A model generated the notes under the pieces. It worked only from the letters and a program-made list of their open reading frames with translations, was not told the origin of the DNA and made no database searches. From positions 42,692 through 106,691 of the forward strand of contig CAXKVF010000096.1 in NCBI GenBank assembly GCA_964057225.1: DNA of 64,000 bases. Reading direction: 5' to 3'. The translations under genes and the position numbers were made by a program. Source of the DNA: Auanema rhodensis. Its lineage: Eukaryota > Nematoda > Chromadorea > Rhabditida > Rhabditidae. Below are positions 1 to 12,319 of this stretch, in pieces. Numbering within the stretch: position 1 is the stretch's first letter; every line of letters starts with the position of its first letter.

Positions 1-18
1 ATTTTTATTGATATTGGT

Positions 19-33
19 TCATGGTAACCATGA
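19..33. other. Dyad TCATGGT-A-ACCATGA in each monomer
   Basis: Seven-base arms flank a single central A, and the core GGTAACC matches the BstEII recognition pattern. The dyad is present in almost every monomer. The common m19 T>G variant removes only the outermost base pair; rarer variants weaken the core, namely m21 A>T (first at 1057 and 3873) and m24 G>A (near 62149 and 63029). It could extrude as a small hairpin or be bound by a dimeric protein; neither is shown by sequence. One monomer (58252) carries a mutation that looks templated by this hairpin. Confidence 0.9.
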
Positions 34-52
34 CTTTGAAATTTACGTGAAC

Positions 53-72
53 TTTAATTTATGCTAATTAAA
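53..72. other. AT-rich dyad TTTAATT-6 bp-AATTAAA
   Basis: Arms of seven bases (m53-59 and m66-72) are separated by TATGCT. The arm is broken by the recurrent m70 A>G and m68 T>A variants, so it is not strictly conserved. It is an obvious melting or cruciform candidate because both arms are pure A/T. No function can be read from sequence. Confidence 0.75.
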
Positions 73-76
73 TGTA

Positions 77-116
77 CACGTGATGTGCACTTGGTATGTA
101 ACTCGCTTCACGTGAA
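77..116. promoter_or_regulatory. Paired CACGTG (E-box/G-box) motifs, possible protein sites
   Basis: CACGTG occurs at m77-82 and m109-114, 32 bp apart, the second inside the 10-base palindrome TTCACGTGAA. A third related site, TTTACGTGAA, lies at m42-51, so ACGTGA recurs at m45, m78 and m110 with 33- and 32-bp spacing, about three helical turns. CACGTG is the core recognised by many bHLH and bZIP factors, giving some 700 potential sites in the window. Binding is not implied by sequence alone. The m109 C>T variant destroys the second hexamer in a subset of monomers. Confidence 0.35.
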
Positions 117-168
117 AGATAAAGAGATGCGGTTTTCAAAATTAGATTCCCCATGTCCATATTAGTCT

Positions 169-182
169 AAAAACAAATTTTT
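169..182. other. A-tract/T-tract junction between monomers
   Basis: Each monomer junction reads AAAAACAAATTTTT. The m7 A>T variant lengthens the T run to eight. Phased A- and T-tracts favour intrinsic DNA curvature, a common property of satellites; TTTTCAAAA at m133-141 adds a second tract about 35 bp upstream. Curvature itself is inferred. Confidence 0.6.
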
Positions 183-1056
183 ATTGATATTGCTTCATGG
201 TAACCATGACTTTGAAATTTACGTGAACTTTAATTTATGCTAATTAAATGTACACGTGATGTGCACTTGGTATGTAACTCGCTTCACGTGAAAGATAAAG
301 AGATGCGGTTTTCAAAATTAGATTCCCCATGTCCATATTAGTCTAAAAACAAATTTTTATTGATATTGCTTCATGGTAACCATGACTTTGAAATTTACGT
401 GAACTTTAATTTATGCTAATTAAATGTACACGTGATGTGCACTTGGTATGTAACTCGCTTCACGTGAAAGATAAAGAGATGCGGTTTTCAAAATTAGATT
501 CCCCATGTCCATATTAGTCTAAAAACAAATTTTTATTGATATTGGTTCATGGTAACCATGACTTTGAAATTTACGTGAACTTTAATTTATGCTAATTAAA
601 TGTACACGTGATGTGCACTTGGTATGTAACTCGCTTCACGTGAAAGATAAAGAGATGCGGTTTTCAAAATTAGATTCCCCATGTCCATATTAGTCTAAAA
701 ACAAATTTTTATTGATATTGCTTCATGGTAACCATGACTTTGAAATTTACGTGAACTTTAATTTATGCTAATTAAATGTACACGTGATGTGCACTTGGTA
801 TGTAACTCGCTTCACGTGAAAGATAAAGAGATGCGGTTTTCAAAATTAGATTCCCCTTGTCCATATTAGTCTAAAAACAAATTTTTATTGATATTGGTTC
901 ATGGTAACCATGACTTTGAATTTTACGTGAACTTTAATTTATGCTAATTAAATGTACACGTGATGTGCACTTGGTATGTAACTCGCTTCACGTGAAAGAT
1001 AAAGAGATGCGGTTTTCAAAATTAGATTCCCCATGTCCATATTAGTCTAAAAACAA

Positions 1057-3872
1057 ATTTTTATTGATATTGGTTCTTGGTAACCATGACTTTGAAATTT
1101 ACGTGAACTTTAATTTATGCTAATTAAATGTACACGTGATGTGCACTTGGTATGTAACTCGCTTCACGTGAAAGATAAAGAGATGCGGTTTTCAAAATTA
1201 GATTCCCCATGTCCATATTAGTCTAAAAACAAATTTTTATTGATATTGCTTCATGGTAACCATGACTTTGAAATTTACGTGAACTTTAATTTATGCTAAT
1301 TAAATGTACACGTGATGTGCACTTGGTATGTAACTCGCTTCACGTGAAAGATAAAGAGATGCGGTTTTCAAAATTAGATTCCCCATGTCCATATTAGTCT
1401 AAAAACAAATTTTTATTGATATTGGTTCATGGTAACCATGACTTTGAAATTTACGTGAACTTTAATTTATGCTAATTAAATGTACACGTGATGTGCACTT
1501 GGTATGTGACTCGCTTCACGTGAAAGATAAAGAGATGCGGTTTTCAAAATTAGATTCCCTATGTCCATATTAGTCTAAAAACAAATTTTTATTGATATTG
1601 GTTCATGGTAACCATGACTCTGAAATTTACGTGAACTTTAATTTATGCTAATTAAATGTACACGTGATGTGCACTTGGTATGTAACTCGCTTCACGTGAA
1701 AGATAAAGAGATGCGGTTTTCAAAATTAGATTCCCCATGTCCATATTAGTCTAAAAACAAATTTTTATTGATATTGCTTCATGGTAACCATGACTTTGAA
1801 ATTTACGTGAACTTTAATTTATGCTAATTAAATGTACACGTGATGTGCACTTGGTATGTAACTCGCTTCACGTGAAAGATAAAGAGATGCGGTTTTCAAA
1901 ATTAGATTCCCCATGTCCATATTAGTCTAAAAACAAATTTTTATTGATATTGGTTCATGGTAACCATGACTTTGAAATTTACGTGAACTTTAATTTATGC
2001 TAATTAAATGTACACGTGATGTGCACTTGGTATGTAACTCGCTTCACGTGAAAGATAAAGAGATGCGGTTTTCAAAATTAGATTCCCCATGTCCATATTA
2101 GTCTAAAAACAAATTTTTATTGATATTGCTTCATGGTAACCATGACTTTGAAATTTACGTGAACTTTAATTTATGCTAATTAAATGTACACGTGATGTGC
2201 ACTTGGTATGTAACTCGCTTCACGTGAAAGATAAAGAGATGCGGTTTTCAAAATTAGATTCCCCATGTCCATATTAGTCTAAAAACAAATTTTTATTGAT
2301 ATTGGTTCATGGTAACCATGACTTTGAAATTTACGTGAACTTTAATTTATGCTAATTAAATGTACACGTGATGTGCACTTGGTATGTAACTCGCTTCACG
2401 TGAAAGATAAAGAGATGCGGTTTTCAAAATTAGATTCCCCATGTCCATATTAGTCTAAAAACAAATTTTTATTGATATTGCTTCATGGTAACCATGACTT
2501 TGAAATTTACGTGAACTTTAATTTATGCTAATTAAATGTACACGTGATGTGCACTTGGTATGTAACTCGCTTCACGTGAAAGATAAAGAGATGCGGTTTT
2601 CAAAATTAGATTCCCCATGTCCATATTAGTCTAAAAACAAATTTTTATTGATATTGCTTCATGGTAACCATGACTTTGAAATTTACGTGAACTTTAATTT
2701 ATGCTAATTAAATGTACACGTGATGTGCACTTGGTATGTAACTCGCTTCACGTGAAAGATAAAGAGATGCGGTTTTCAAAATTAGATTCCCCTTGTCCAT
2801 ATTAGTTTAAAAACAAATTTTTATTGATATTGGTTCATGGTAACCATGACTTTGAAATTTACGTGAACTTTAATTTATGCTAATTAAATGTACACGTGAT
2901 GTGCACTTGGTATGTAACTCGCTTCACGTGAAAGATAAAGAGATGCGGTTTTCAAAATTAGATTCCCCATGTCCATATTAGTCTAAAAACAAATTTTTAT
3001 TGATATTGCTTCATGGTAACCATGACTTTGAAATTTACGTGAACTTTAATTTATGCTAATTAAATGTACACGTGATGTGCACTTGGTATGTAACTCGCTT
3101 CACGTGAAAGATAAAGAGATGCGGTTTTCAAAATTAGATTCCCCTTGTCCATATTAGTCTAAAAACAAATTTTTATTGATATTGGTTCATGGTAACCATG
3201 ACTTTGAATTTTACGTGAACTTTAATTTATGCTAATTAAATGTACACGTGATGTGCACTTGGTATGTAACTCGCTTCACGTGAAAGATAAAGAGATGCGG
3301 TTTTCAAAATTAGATTCCCCATGTCCATATTAGTCTAAAAACAAATTTTTATTGATATTGGTTCATGGTAACCATGACTTTGAAATTTACGTGAACTTTA
3401 ATTTATGCTAATTAAATGTACACGTGATGTGCACTTGGTATGTAACTCGCTTCACGTGAAAGATAAAGAGATGCGGTTTTCAAAATTAGATTCCCCATGT
3501 CCATATTAGTCTAAAAACAAATTTTTATTGATATTGCTTCATGGTAACCATGACTTTGAAATTTACGTGAACTTTAATTTATGCTAATTAAATGTACACG
3601 TGATGTGCACTTGGTATGTAACTCGCTTCACGTGAAAGATAAAGAGATGCGGTTTTCAAAATTAGATTCCCCATGTCCATATTAGTCTAAAAACAAATTT
3701 TTATTGATATTGGTTCATGGTAACCATGACTTTGAAATTTACGTGAACTTTAATTTATGCTAATTAAATGTACACGTGATGTGCACTTGGTATGTAACTC
3801 GCTTCACGTGAAAGATAAAGAGATGCGGTTTTCAAAATTAGATTCCCCATGTCCATATTAGTCTAAAAACAA
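1057..3872 (+). repeat. 16-monomer higher-order repeat, copy 1 (2,816 bp)
   Basis: Sixteen monomers start with the m21 A>T copy. The order is: m21T; m17C; m100G+m152T; m36C; m17C; plain; m17C; plain; m17C; m17C with m153T and m167T; plain; m17C+m153T; m41T; plain; m17C; plain. The same order follows immediately in copy 2. The block length is exactly 16 x 176. Confidence 0.93.
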
Positions 3873-6688
3873 ATTTTTATTGATATTGGTTCTTGGTAAC
3901 CATGACTTTGAAATTTACGTGAACTTTAATTTATGCTAATTAAATGTACACGTGATGTGCACTTGGTATGTAACTCGCTTCACGTGAAAGATAAAGAGAT
4001 GCGGTTTTCAAAATTAGATTCCCCATGTCCATATTAGTCTAAAAACAAATTTTTATTGATATTGCTTCATGGTAACCATGACTTTGAAATTTACGTGAAC
4101 TTTAATTTATGCTAATTAAATGTACACGTGATGTGCACTTGGTATGTAACTCGCTTCACGTGAAAGATAAAGAGATGCGGTTTTCAAAATTAGATTCCCC
4201 ATGTCCATATTAGTCTAAAAACAAATTTTTATTGATATTGGTTCATGGTAACCATGACTTTGAAATTTACGTGAACTTTAATTTATGCTAATTAAATGTA
4301 CACGTGATGTGCACTTGGTATGTGACTCGCTTCACGTGAAAGATAAAGAGATGCGGTTTTCAAAATTAGATTCCCTATGTCCATATTAGTCTAAAAACAA
4401 ATTTTTATTGATATTGGTTCATGGTAACCATGACTCTGAAATTTACGTGAACTTTAATTTATGCTAATTAAATGTACACGTGATGTGCACTTGGTATGTA
4501 ACTCGCTTCACGTGAAAGATAAAGAGATGCGGTTTTCAAAATTAGATTCCCCATGTCCATATTAGTCTAAAAACAAATTTTTATTGATATTGCTTCATGG
4601 TAACCATGACTTTGAAATTTACGTGAACTTTAATTTATGCTAATTAAATGTACACGTGATGTGCACTTGGTATGTAACTCGCTTCACGTGAAAGATAAAG
4701 AGATGCGGTTTTCAAAATTAGATTCCCCATGTCCATATTAGTCTAAAAACAAATTTTTATTGATATTGGTTCATGGTAACCATGACTTTGAAATTTACGT
4801 GAACTTTAATTTATGCTAATTAAATGTACACGTGATGTGCACTTGGTATGTAACTCGCTTCACGTGAAAGATAAAGAGATGCGGTTTTCAAAATTAGATT
4901 CCCCATGTCCATATTAGTCTAAAAACAAATTTTTATTGATATTGCTTCATGGTAACCATGACTTTGAAATTTACGTGAACTTTAATTTATGCTAATTAAA
5001 TGTACACGTGATGTGCACTTGGTATGTAACTCGCTTCACGTGAAAGATAAAGAGATGCGGTTTTCAAAATTAGATTCCCCATGTCCATATTAGTCTAAAA
5101 ACAAATTTTTATTGATATTGGTTCATGGTAACCATGACTTTGAAATTTACGTGAACTTTAATTTATGCTAATTAAATGTACACGTGATGTGCACTTGGTA
5201 TGTAACTCGCTTCACGTGAAAGATAAAGAGATGCGGTTTTCAAAATTAGATTCCCCATGTCCATATTAGTCTAAAAACAAATTTTTATTGATATTGCTTC
5301 ATGGTAACCATGACTTTGAAATTTACGTGAACTTTAATTTATGCTAATTAAATGTACACGTGATGTGCACTTGGTATGTAACTCGCTTCACGTGAAAGAT
5401 AAAGAGATGCGGTTTTCAAAATTAGATTCCCCATGTCCATATTAGTCTAAAAACAAATTTTTATTGATATTGCTTCATGGTAACCATGACTTTGAAATTT
5501 ACGTGAACTTTAATTTATGCTAATTAAATGTACACGTGATGTGCACTTGGTATGTAACTCGCTTCACGTGAAAGATAAAGAGATGCGGTTTTCAAAATTA
5601 GATTCCCCTTGTCCATATTAGTTTAAAAACAAATTTTTATTGATATTGGTTCATGGTAACCATGACTTTGAAATTTACGTGAACTTTAATTTATGCTAAT
5701 TAAATGTACACGTGATGTGCACTTAATATGTAACTCGCTTCACGTGAAAGATAAAGAGATGCGGTTTTCAAAATTAGATTCCCCATGTCCATATTAGTCT
5801 AAAAACAAATTTTTATTGATATTGCTTCATGGTAACCATGACTTTGAAATTTACGTGAACTTTAATTTATGCTAATTAAATGTACACGTGATGTGCACTT
5901 GGTATGTAACTCGCTTCACGTGAAAGATAAAGAGATGCGGTTTTCAAAATTAGATTCCCCTTGTCCATATTAGTCTAAAAACAAATTTTTATTGATATTG
6001 GTTCATGGTAACCATGACTTTGAATTTTACGTGAACTTTAATTTATGCTAATTAAATGTACACGTGATGTGCACTTGGTATGTAACTCGCTTCACGTGAA
6101 AGATAAAGAGATGCGGTTTTCAAAATTAGATTCCCCATGTCCATATTAGTCTAAAAACAAATTTTTATTGATATTGGTTCATGGTAACCATGACTTTGAA
6201 ATTTACGTGAACTTTAATCTATGCTAATTAAATGTACACGTGATGTGCACTTGGTATGTAACTCGCTTCACGTGAAAGATAAAGAGATGCGGTTTTCAAA
6301 ATTAGATTCCCCATGTCCATATTAGTCTAAAAACAAATTTTTATTGATATTGCTTCATGGTAACCATGACTTTGAAATTTACGTGAACTTTAATTTATGC
6401 TAATTAAATGTACACGTGATGTGCACTTGGTATGTAACTCGCTTCACGTGAAAGATAAAGAGATGCGGTTTTCAAAATTAGATTCCCCATGTCCATATTA
6501 GTCTAAAAACAAATTTTTATTGATATTGGTTCATGGTAACCATGACTTTGAAATTTACGTGAACTTTAATTTATGCTAATTAAATGTACACGTGATGTGC
6601 ACTTGGTATGTAACTCGCTTCACGTGAAAGATAAAGAGATGCGGTTTTCAAAATTAGATTCCCCATGTCCATATTAGTCTAAAAACAA
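3873..6688 (+). repeat. 16-monomer higher-order repeat, copy 2 (2,816 bp)
   Basis: This copy repeats the monomer order of 1057-3872 without exception. By eye I found three changed bases: GG to AA at 5725-5726 and T to C at 6219. That is about 99.9% identity, well above the similarity of neighbouring monomers, so the 2.8-kb block was duplicated recently as a unit. The next monomer (6689) does not begin a third full copy. Confidence 0.92.
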
Positions 6689-7567
6689 ATTTTTATTGAT
6701 ATTGCTTCATGGTAACCATGACTTTGAAATTTACGTGAACTTTAATTTATGCTAATTAAATGTACACGTGATGTGCACTTGGTATGTAACTCGCTTCACG
6801 TGAAAGATAAAGAGATGCGGTTTTCAAAATTAGATTCCCCTTGTCCATATTAGTCTAAAAACAAATTTTTATTGATATTGGTTCATGGTAACCATGACTT
6901 TGAATTTTACGTGAACTTTAATTTATGCTAATTAAATGTACACGTGATGTGCACTTGGTATGTAACTCGCTTCACGTGGAAGATAAAGAGATGCGGTTTT
7001 CAAAATTAGATTCCCCATGTCCATATTAGTCTAAAAACAAATTTTTATTGATATTGGTTCATGGTAACCATGACTTTGAAATTTACGTGAACTTTAATTT
7101 ATGCTAATTAAATGTACACGTGATGTGCACTTGGTATGTAACTCGCTTCACGTGAAAGATAAAGAGATGCGGTTTTCAAAATTAGATTCCCCATGTCCAT
7201 ATTAGTCTAAAAACAAATTTTTATTGATATTGCTTCATGGTAACCATGACTTTGAAATTTACGTGAACTTTAATTTATGCTAATTAAATGTACACGTGAT
7301 GTGCACTTGGTATGTAACTCGCTTCACGTGAAAGATAAAGAGATGCGGTTTTCAAAATTAGATTCCCCATGTCCATATTAGTCTAAAAACAAATTTTTAT
7401 TGATATTGGTTCATGGTAACCATGACTTTGAAATTTACGTGAACTTTAATTTATGCTAATTAGATGTACACGTGATGTGCACTTGGTATGTAACTCGCTT
7501 CACGTGAAAGATAAAGAGATGCGGTTTTCAAAATTAGATTCCCATGTCCATATTAGTCTAAAAACAA
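6689..7567 (+). repeat. Extra 5-monomer block (m17C+m153T, m41T, plain, m17C, plain)
   Basis: This repeats the last five monomers of the 16-mer (5809-6688), directly in tandem. Its final monomer (7393-7567) is 175 bp because one C is missing in the C-run near 7541, and it also carries m71 A>G. Private changes include m115 A>G (CACGTGGAAG near 6979). The same five-monomer order recurs at 8272-9151. Confidence 0.85.
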
Positions 7568-8271
7568 ATTTTTATTGATATTGGTTCATGGTAACCATGA
7601 CTTTGAAATTTACGTGAACTTTAATTTATGCTAATTAAATGTACACGTGATGTGCACTTGGTATGTGACTCGCTTCACGTGAAAGATAAAGAGATGCGGT
7701 TTTCAAAATTAGATTCCCTATGTCCATATTAGTCTAAAAACAAATTTTTATTGATATTGGTTCATGGTAACCATGACTCTGAAATTTACGTGAACTTTAA
7801 TTTATGCTAATTAAATGTACACGTGATGTGCACTTGGTATGTAACTCGCTTCACGTGAAAGATAAAGAGATGCGGTTTTCAAAATTAGATTCCCCATGTC
7901 CATATTAGTCTAAAAACAAATTTTTATTGATATTGCTTCATGGTAACCATGACTTTGAAATTTACGTGAACTTTAATTTATGCTAATTAAATGTACACGT
8001 GATGTGCACTTGGTATGTGACTCGCTTCACGTGAAAGATAAAGAGATGCGGTTTTCAAAATTAGATTCCCCATGTCCATATTAGTCTAAAAACAAATTTT
8101 TATTGATATTGGTTCATGGTAACCATGACTCTGAAATTTACGTGAACTTTAATTTATGCTAATTAAATGTACACGTGATGTGCACTTGGTATGTAACTCG
8201 CTTCACGTGAAAGATAAAGAGATGCGGTTTTCAAAATTAGATTCCCCATGTCCATATTAGTCTAAAAACAA
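7568..8271 (+). repeat. Two-monomer m100G / m36C unit in tandem
   Basis: The pair m100G then m36C, found once per 16-mer upstream, appears twice running here (7568-7919 and 7920-8271). The second m100G monomer also carries m17C and lacks m152T, so it looks like a recombinant between the m100G and m17C types. Confidence 0.8.
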
Positions 8272-9151
8272 ATTTTTATTGATATTGCTTCATGGTAACC
8301 ATGACTTTGAAATTTACGTGAACTTTAATTTATGCTAATTAAATGTACACGTGATGTGCACTTGGTATGTAACTCCCTTCACGTGAAAGATAAAGAGATG
8401 CGGTTTTCAAAATTAGATTCCCCTTGTCCATATTAGTCTAAAAACAAATTTTTATTGATATTGGTTCATGGTAACCATGACTTTGAATTTTACGTGAACT
8501 TTAATTTATGCTAATTAAATGTACACGTGATGTGCACTTGGTATGTAACTCGCTTCACGTGAAAGATAAAGAGATGCGGTTTTCAAAATTAGATTCCCCA
8601 TGTCCATATTAGTCTAAAAACAAATTTTTATTGATATTGGTTCATGGTAACCATGACTTTGAAATTTACGTGAACTTTAATTTATGCTAATTAAATGTAC
8701 ACGTGATGTGCACTTGGTATGTAACTCGCTTCACGTGAAAGATAAAGAGATGCGGTTTTCAAAATTAGATTCCCCATGTCCATATTAGTCTAAAAACAAA
8801 TTTTTATTGATATTGCTTCATGGTAACCATGACTTTGAAATTTACGTGAACTTTAATTTATGCTAATTAAATGTACACGTGATGTGCACTTGGTATGTAA
8901 CTCGCTTCACGTGAAAGATAAAGAGATGCGGTTTTCAAAATTAGATTCCCCATGTCCATATTAGTCTAAAAACAAATTTTTATTGATATTGGTTCATGGT
9001 AACCATGACTTTGAAATTTACGTGAACTTTAATTTATGCTAATTAAATGTACACGTGATGTGCACTTGGTATGTAACTCGCTTCACGTGAAAGATAAAGA
9101 GATGCGGTTTTCAAAATTAGATTCCCCATGTCCATATTAGTCTAAAAACAA

Positions 9152-9327
9152 ATTTTTATTGATATTGGTTCATGGTAACCATGACTTTGAAATTTACGTG
9201 AACTTTAATTTATGCTAATTAAATGTACACGTGATGTGCACTTGGTATGTGACTCGCTTCACGTGAAAGATGAAGAGATGCGGTTTTCAAAATTAGATTC
9301 CCCATGTCCATATTAGTCTAAAAACAA
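9152..9327 (+). repeat. Hybrid monomer at the domain A/B boundary
   Basis: This copy joins m100 G, a domain A marker, to m121 G (GATGAAG), a domain B marker not seen to the left. It lies just after the last five-monomer domain A block and just before the first m19 G monomer (9328). It is the expected product of a crossover or conversion between the two subfamilies. Confidence 0.75.
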
Positions 9328-12319
9328 ATTTTTATTGATATTGGTGCATGGTAACCATGACTTTGAAATTTACGTGAACTTTAATTTATGCTAATTAAAT
9401 GTACACGTGATGTGCACTTGGTATGTAACTCGCTTCACGTGAAAGATAAAGAGATGCGGTTTTCAAAATTAGATTCCCCATGTCCATATTAGTCTAAAAA
9501 CAAATTTTTATTGATATTGGTGCATGGTAACCATGACTTTGAATTTTACGTGAACTTTAATTTATGCTAATTGAATGTACACGTGATGTGCACTTGGTAT
9601 GTAACTCGCTTCACGTGAAAGATAAAGAGATGCGGTTTTCAAAATTAGATTCCCCATGTCCATATTAGTCTAAAAACAAATTTTTATTGATATTGGTGCA
9701 TGGTAACCATGACTTTGAAATTTACGTGAACTTTAATTTATGCTAATTAAATGTACACGTGATGTGCACTTGGTATGTAACTCGCTTCACGTGGAAGATA
9801 AAGAGATGCGGTTTTCAAAATTAGATTCCCCATGTCCATATTAGTCTAAAAACAAATTTTTATTGATATTGGTGCATGGTAACCATGACTTTGAAATTTA
9901 CGTGAACTTTAATTTATGCTAATTAAATGTACACGTGATGTGCACTTGGTATGTAACTCGCTTCACGTGAAAGATGAAGAGATGCGGTTTTCAAAATTAG
10001 ATTCCCCATGTCCATATTAGTCTAAAAACAAATTTTTATTGATATTGGTTCATGGTAACCATGACTTTGAAATTTACGTGAACTTTAATTTATGCTAATT
10101 AAATGTACACGTGATGTGCACTTGGTATGTAACTCGCTTCACGTGAAAGATAAAGAGATGCGGTTTTCAAAATTAGATTCCCCATGTCCATATTAGTTTA
10201 AAAACAAATTTTTATTGATATTGGTTCATGGTAACCATGACTTTGAATTTTACGTGAACTTTAATTTATGCTAATTAAATGTACACGTGATGTGCACTTG
10301 GTATGTAACTCGCTTCACGTGAAAGATGAAGAGATGCGGTTTTCAAAATTAGATTCCCCATGTCCATATTAGTCTAAAAACAAATTTTTATTGATATTGG
10401 TTCATGGTAACCATGACTTTGAAATTTACGTGAACTTTAATTTATGCTAATTAAATGTACACGTGATGTGCACTTGGTATGTAACTCGCTTCACGTGAAA
10501 GATGAAGAGATGCGGTTTTCAAAATTAGATTCCCCATGTCCATATTAGTCTAAAAACAAATTTTTATTGATATTGGTTCATGGTAACCATGACTTTGAAA
10601 TTTACGTGAACTTTAATTTATGCTAATTAAATGTACACGTGATGTGCACTTGGTATGTAACTCGCTTCACGTGAAAGATGAAGAGATGCGGTTTTCAAAA
10701 TTAGATTCCCCATGTCCATATTAGTCTAAAAACAAATTTTTATTGATATTGGTTCATGGTAACCATGACTTTGAAATTTACGTGAACTTTAATTTATGCT
10801 AATTAAATGTACACGTGATGTGCACTTGGTATGTAACTCGCTTCACGTGAAAGATAAAGAGATGCGGTTTTCAAAATTAGATTCCCCATGTCCATATTAG
10901 TCTAAAAACAAATTTTTATTGATATTGGTTCATGGTAACCATGACTTTGAAATTTACGTGAACTTTAATTTATGCTAATTAAATGTACACGTGATGTGCA
11001 CTTGGTATGTAACTCGCTTCACGTGAAAGATGAAGAGATGCGGTTTTCAAAATTAGATTCCCCATGTCCATATTAGTCTAAAAACAAATTTTTATTGATA
11101 TTGGTGCATGGTAACCATGACTTTGAAATTTACGTGAACTTTAATTTATGCTAATTAAATGTACACGTGATGTGCACTTGGTATGTAACTCGCTTCACGT
11201 GAAAGATGAAGAGATGCGGTTTTCAAAATTAGATTCCCCATGTCCATATTAGTCTAAAAACAAATTTTTATTGATATTGGTTCATGGTAACCATGACTTT
11301 GAAATTTACGTGAACTTTAATTTATGCTAATTAAATGTACACGTGATGTGCACTTGGTATGTAACTCGCTTCACGTGAAAGATGAAGAGATGCGGTTTTC
11401 AAAATTAGATTCCCCATGTCCATATTAGTCTAAAAACAAATTTTTATTGATATTGGTTCATGGTAACCATGACTTTGAAATTTACGTGAACTTTAATTTA
11501 TGCTAATTAAATGTACACGTGATGTGCACTTGGTATGTAACTCGCTTCACGTGAAAGATAAAGAGATGCGGTTTTCAAAATTAGATTCCCCATGTCCATA
11601 TTAGTCTAAAAACAAATTTTTATTGATATTGGTGCATGGTAACCATGACTTTGAATTTTACGTGAACTTTAATTTATGCTAATTGAATGTACACGTGATG
11701 TGCACTTGGTATGTAACTCGCTTCACGTGAAAGATAAAGAGATGCGGTTTTCAAAATTAGATTCCCCATGTCCATATTAGTCTAAAAACAAATTTTTATT
11801 GATATTGGTTCATGGTAACCATGACTTTGAAATTTACGTGAACTTTAATTTATGCTAATTAAATGTACACGTGATGTGCACTTGGTATGTAACTCGCTTC
11901 ACGTGAAAGATGAAGAAATGCGGTTTTCAAAATTAGATTCCCCATGTCCATATTAGTCTAAAAACAAATTTTTATTGATATTGGTGCATGGTAACCATGA
12001 CTTTGAAATTTACGTGAACTTTAATTTATGCTAATTAAATGTACACGTGATGTGCACTTGGTATGTAACTCGCTTCACGTGAAAGATGAAGAGATGCGGT
12101 TTTCAAAATTAGATTCCCCATGTCCATATTAGTCTGAAAACAAATTTTTATTGATATTGGTGCATGGTAACCATGACTTTGAAATTTACGTGAACTTTAA
12201 TTTATGCTAATTAAATGTACACGTGATGTGCACTTGGTATGTAACTCGCTTCACGTGAAAGATGAAGAGATGCGGTTTTCAAAATTAGATTCCCCATGTC
12301 CATATTAGTCTAAAAACAA

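Larger units (their letters stand above)
1..176 (+). repeat. Reference monomer (coordinate system m1-m176)
   Basis: This first copy is close to the consensus and defines the m-coordinates used in the other entries. In order it holds a T-tract (m2-6), a palindrome centred at m26 (m19-33), a first ACGTGA (m45-50), an AT-rich dyad (m53-72), CACGTG at m77-82, GTGCAC at m85-90, a second CACGTG inside TTCACGTGAA (m107-116), a TTTTCAAAA element (m133-141) and an A-tract (m169-173) that runs on into the next T-tract. The phase is arbitrary, because a tandem array has no natural start visible here. At 176 bp it falls in the 150-180 bp range common for centromeric satellites and roughly matches one nucleosome with linker. 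Confidence 0.97.
1..8975 (+). repeat. Domain A: m17 G>C satellite subfamily
   Basis: About half the monomers here read TTGCTTCATGG (m17 C), interspersed with m17 G monomers. This variant was not seen anywhere after the monomer at 8800-8975. Other markers are m153 A>T (CCCCTTG, nearly always directly before an m41 A>T monomer), m100 A>G with m152 C>T directly before an m36 T>C monomer, and m21 A>T. The variants m19 G and m121 G, common further right, are absent. The domain extends left beyond the window. Confidence 0.93.

Noticed and set aside
53-72. Terminator-like hairpin
   Set aside because: The arms are pure A/T with a six-base loop and no GC stem. Neither the sequence nor the context supports transcription termination.
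109-142. Promoter or transcription start in each monomer
   Set aside because: CACGTG and AT-rich stretches resemble promoter parts, but they sit in every copy with no gene downstream and no other supporting signal.
1057-6688. Assembly artefact as explanation of the 16-mer duplication
   Set aside because: It cannot be excluded by sequence alone, but the copies differ at 5725-5726 and 6219, and partial five-monomer copies follow at 6689 and 8272, which fits real stepwise expansion.
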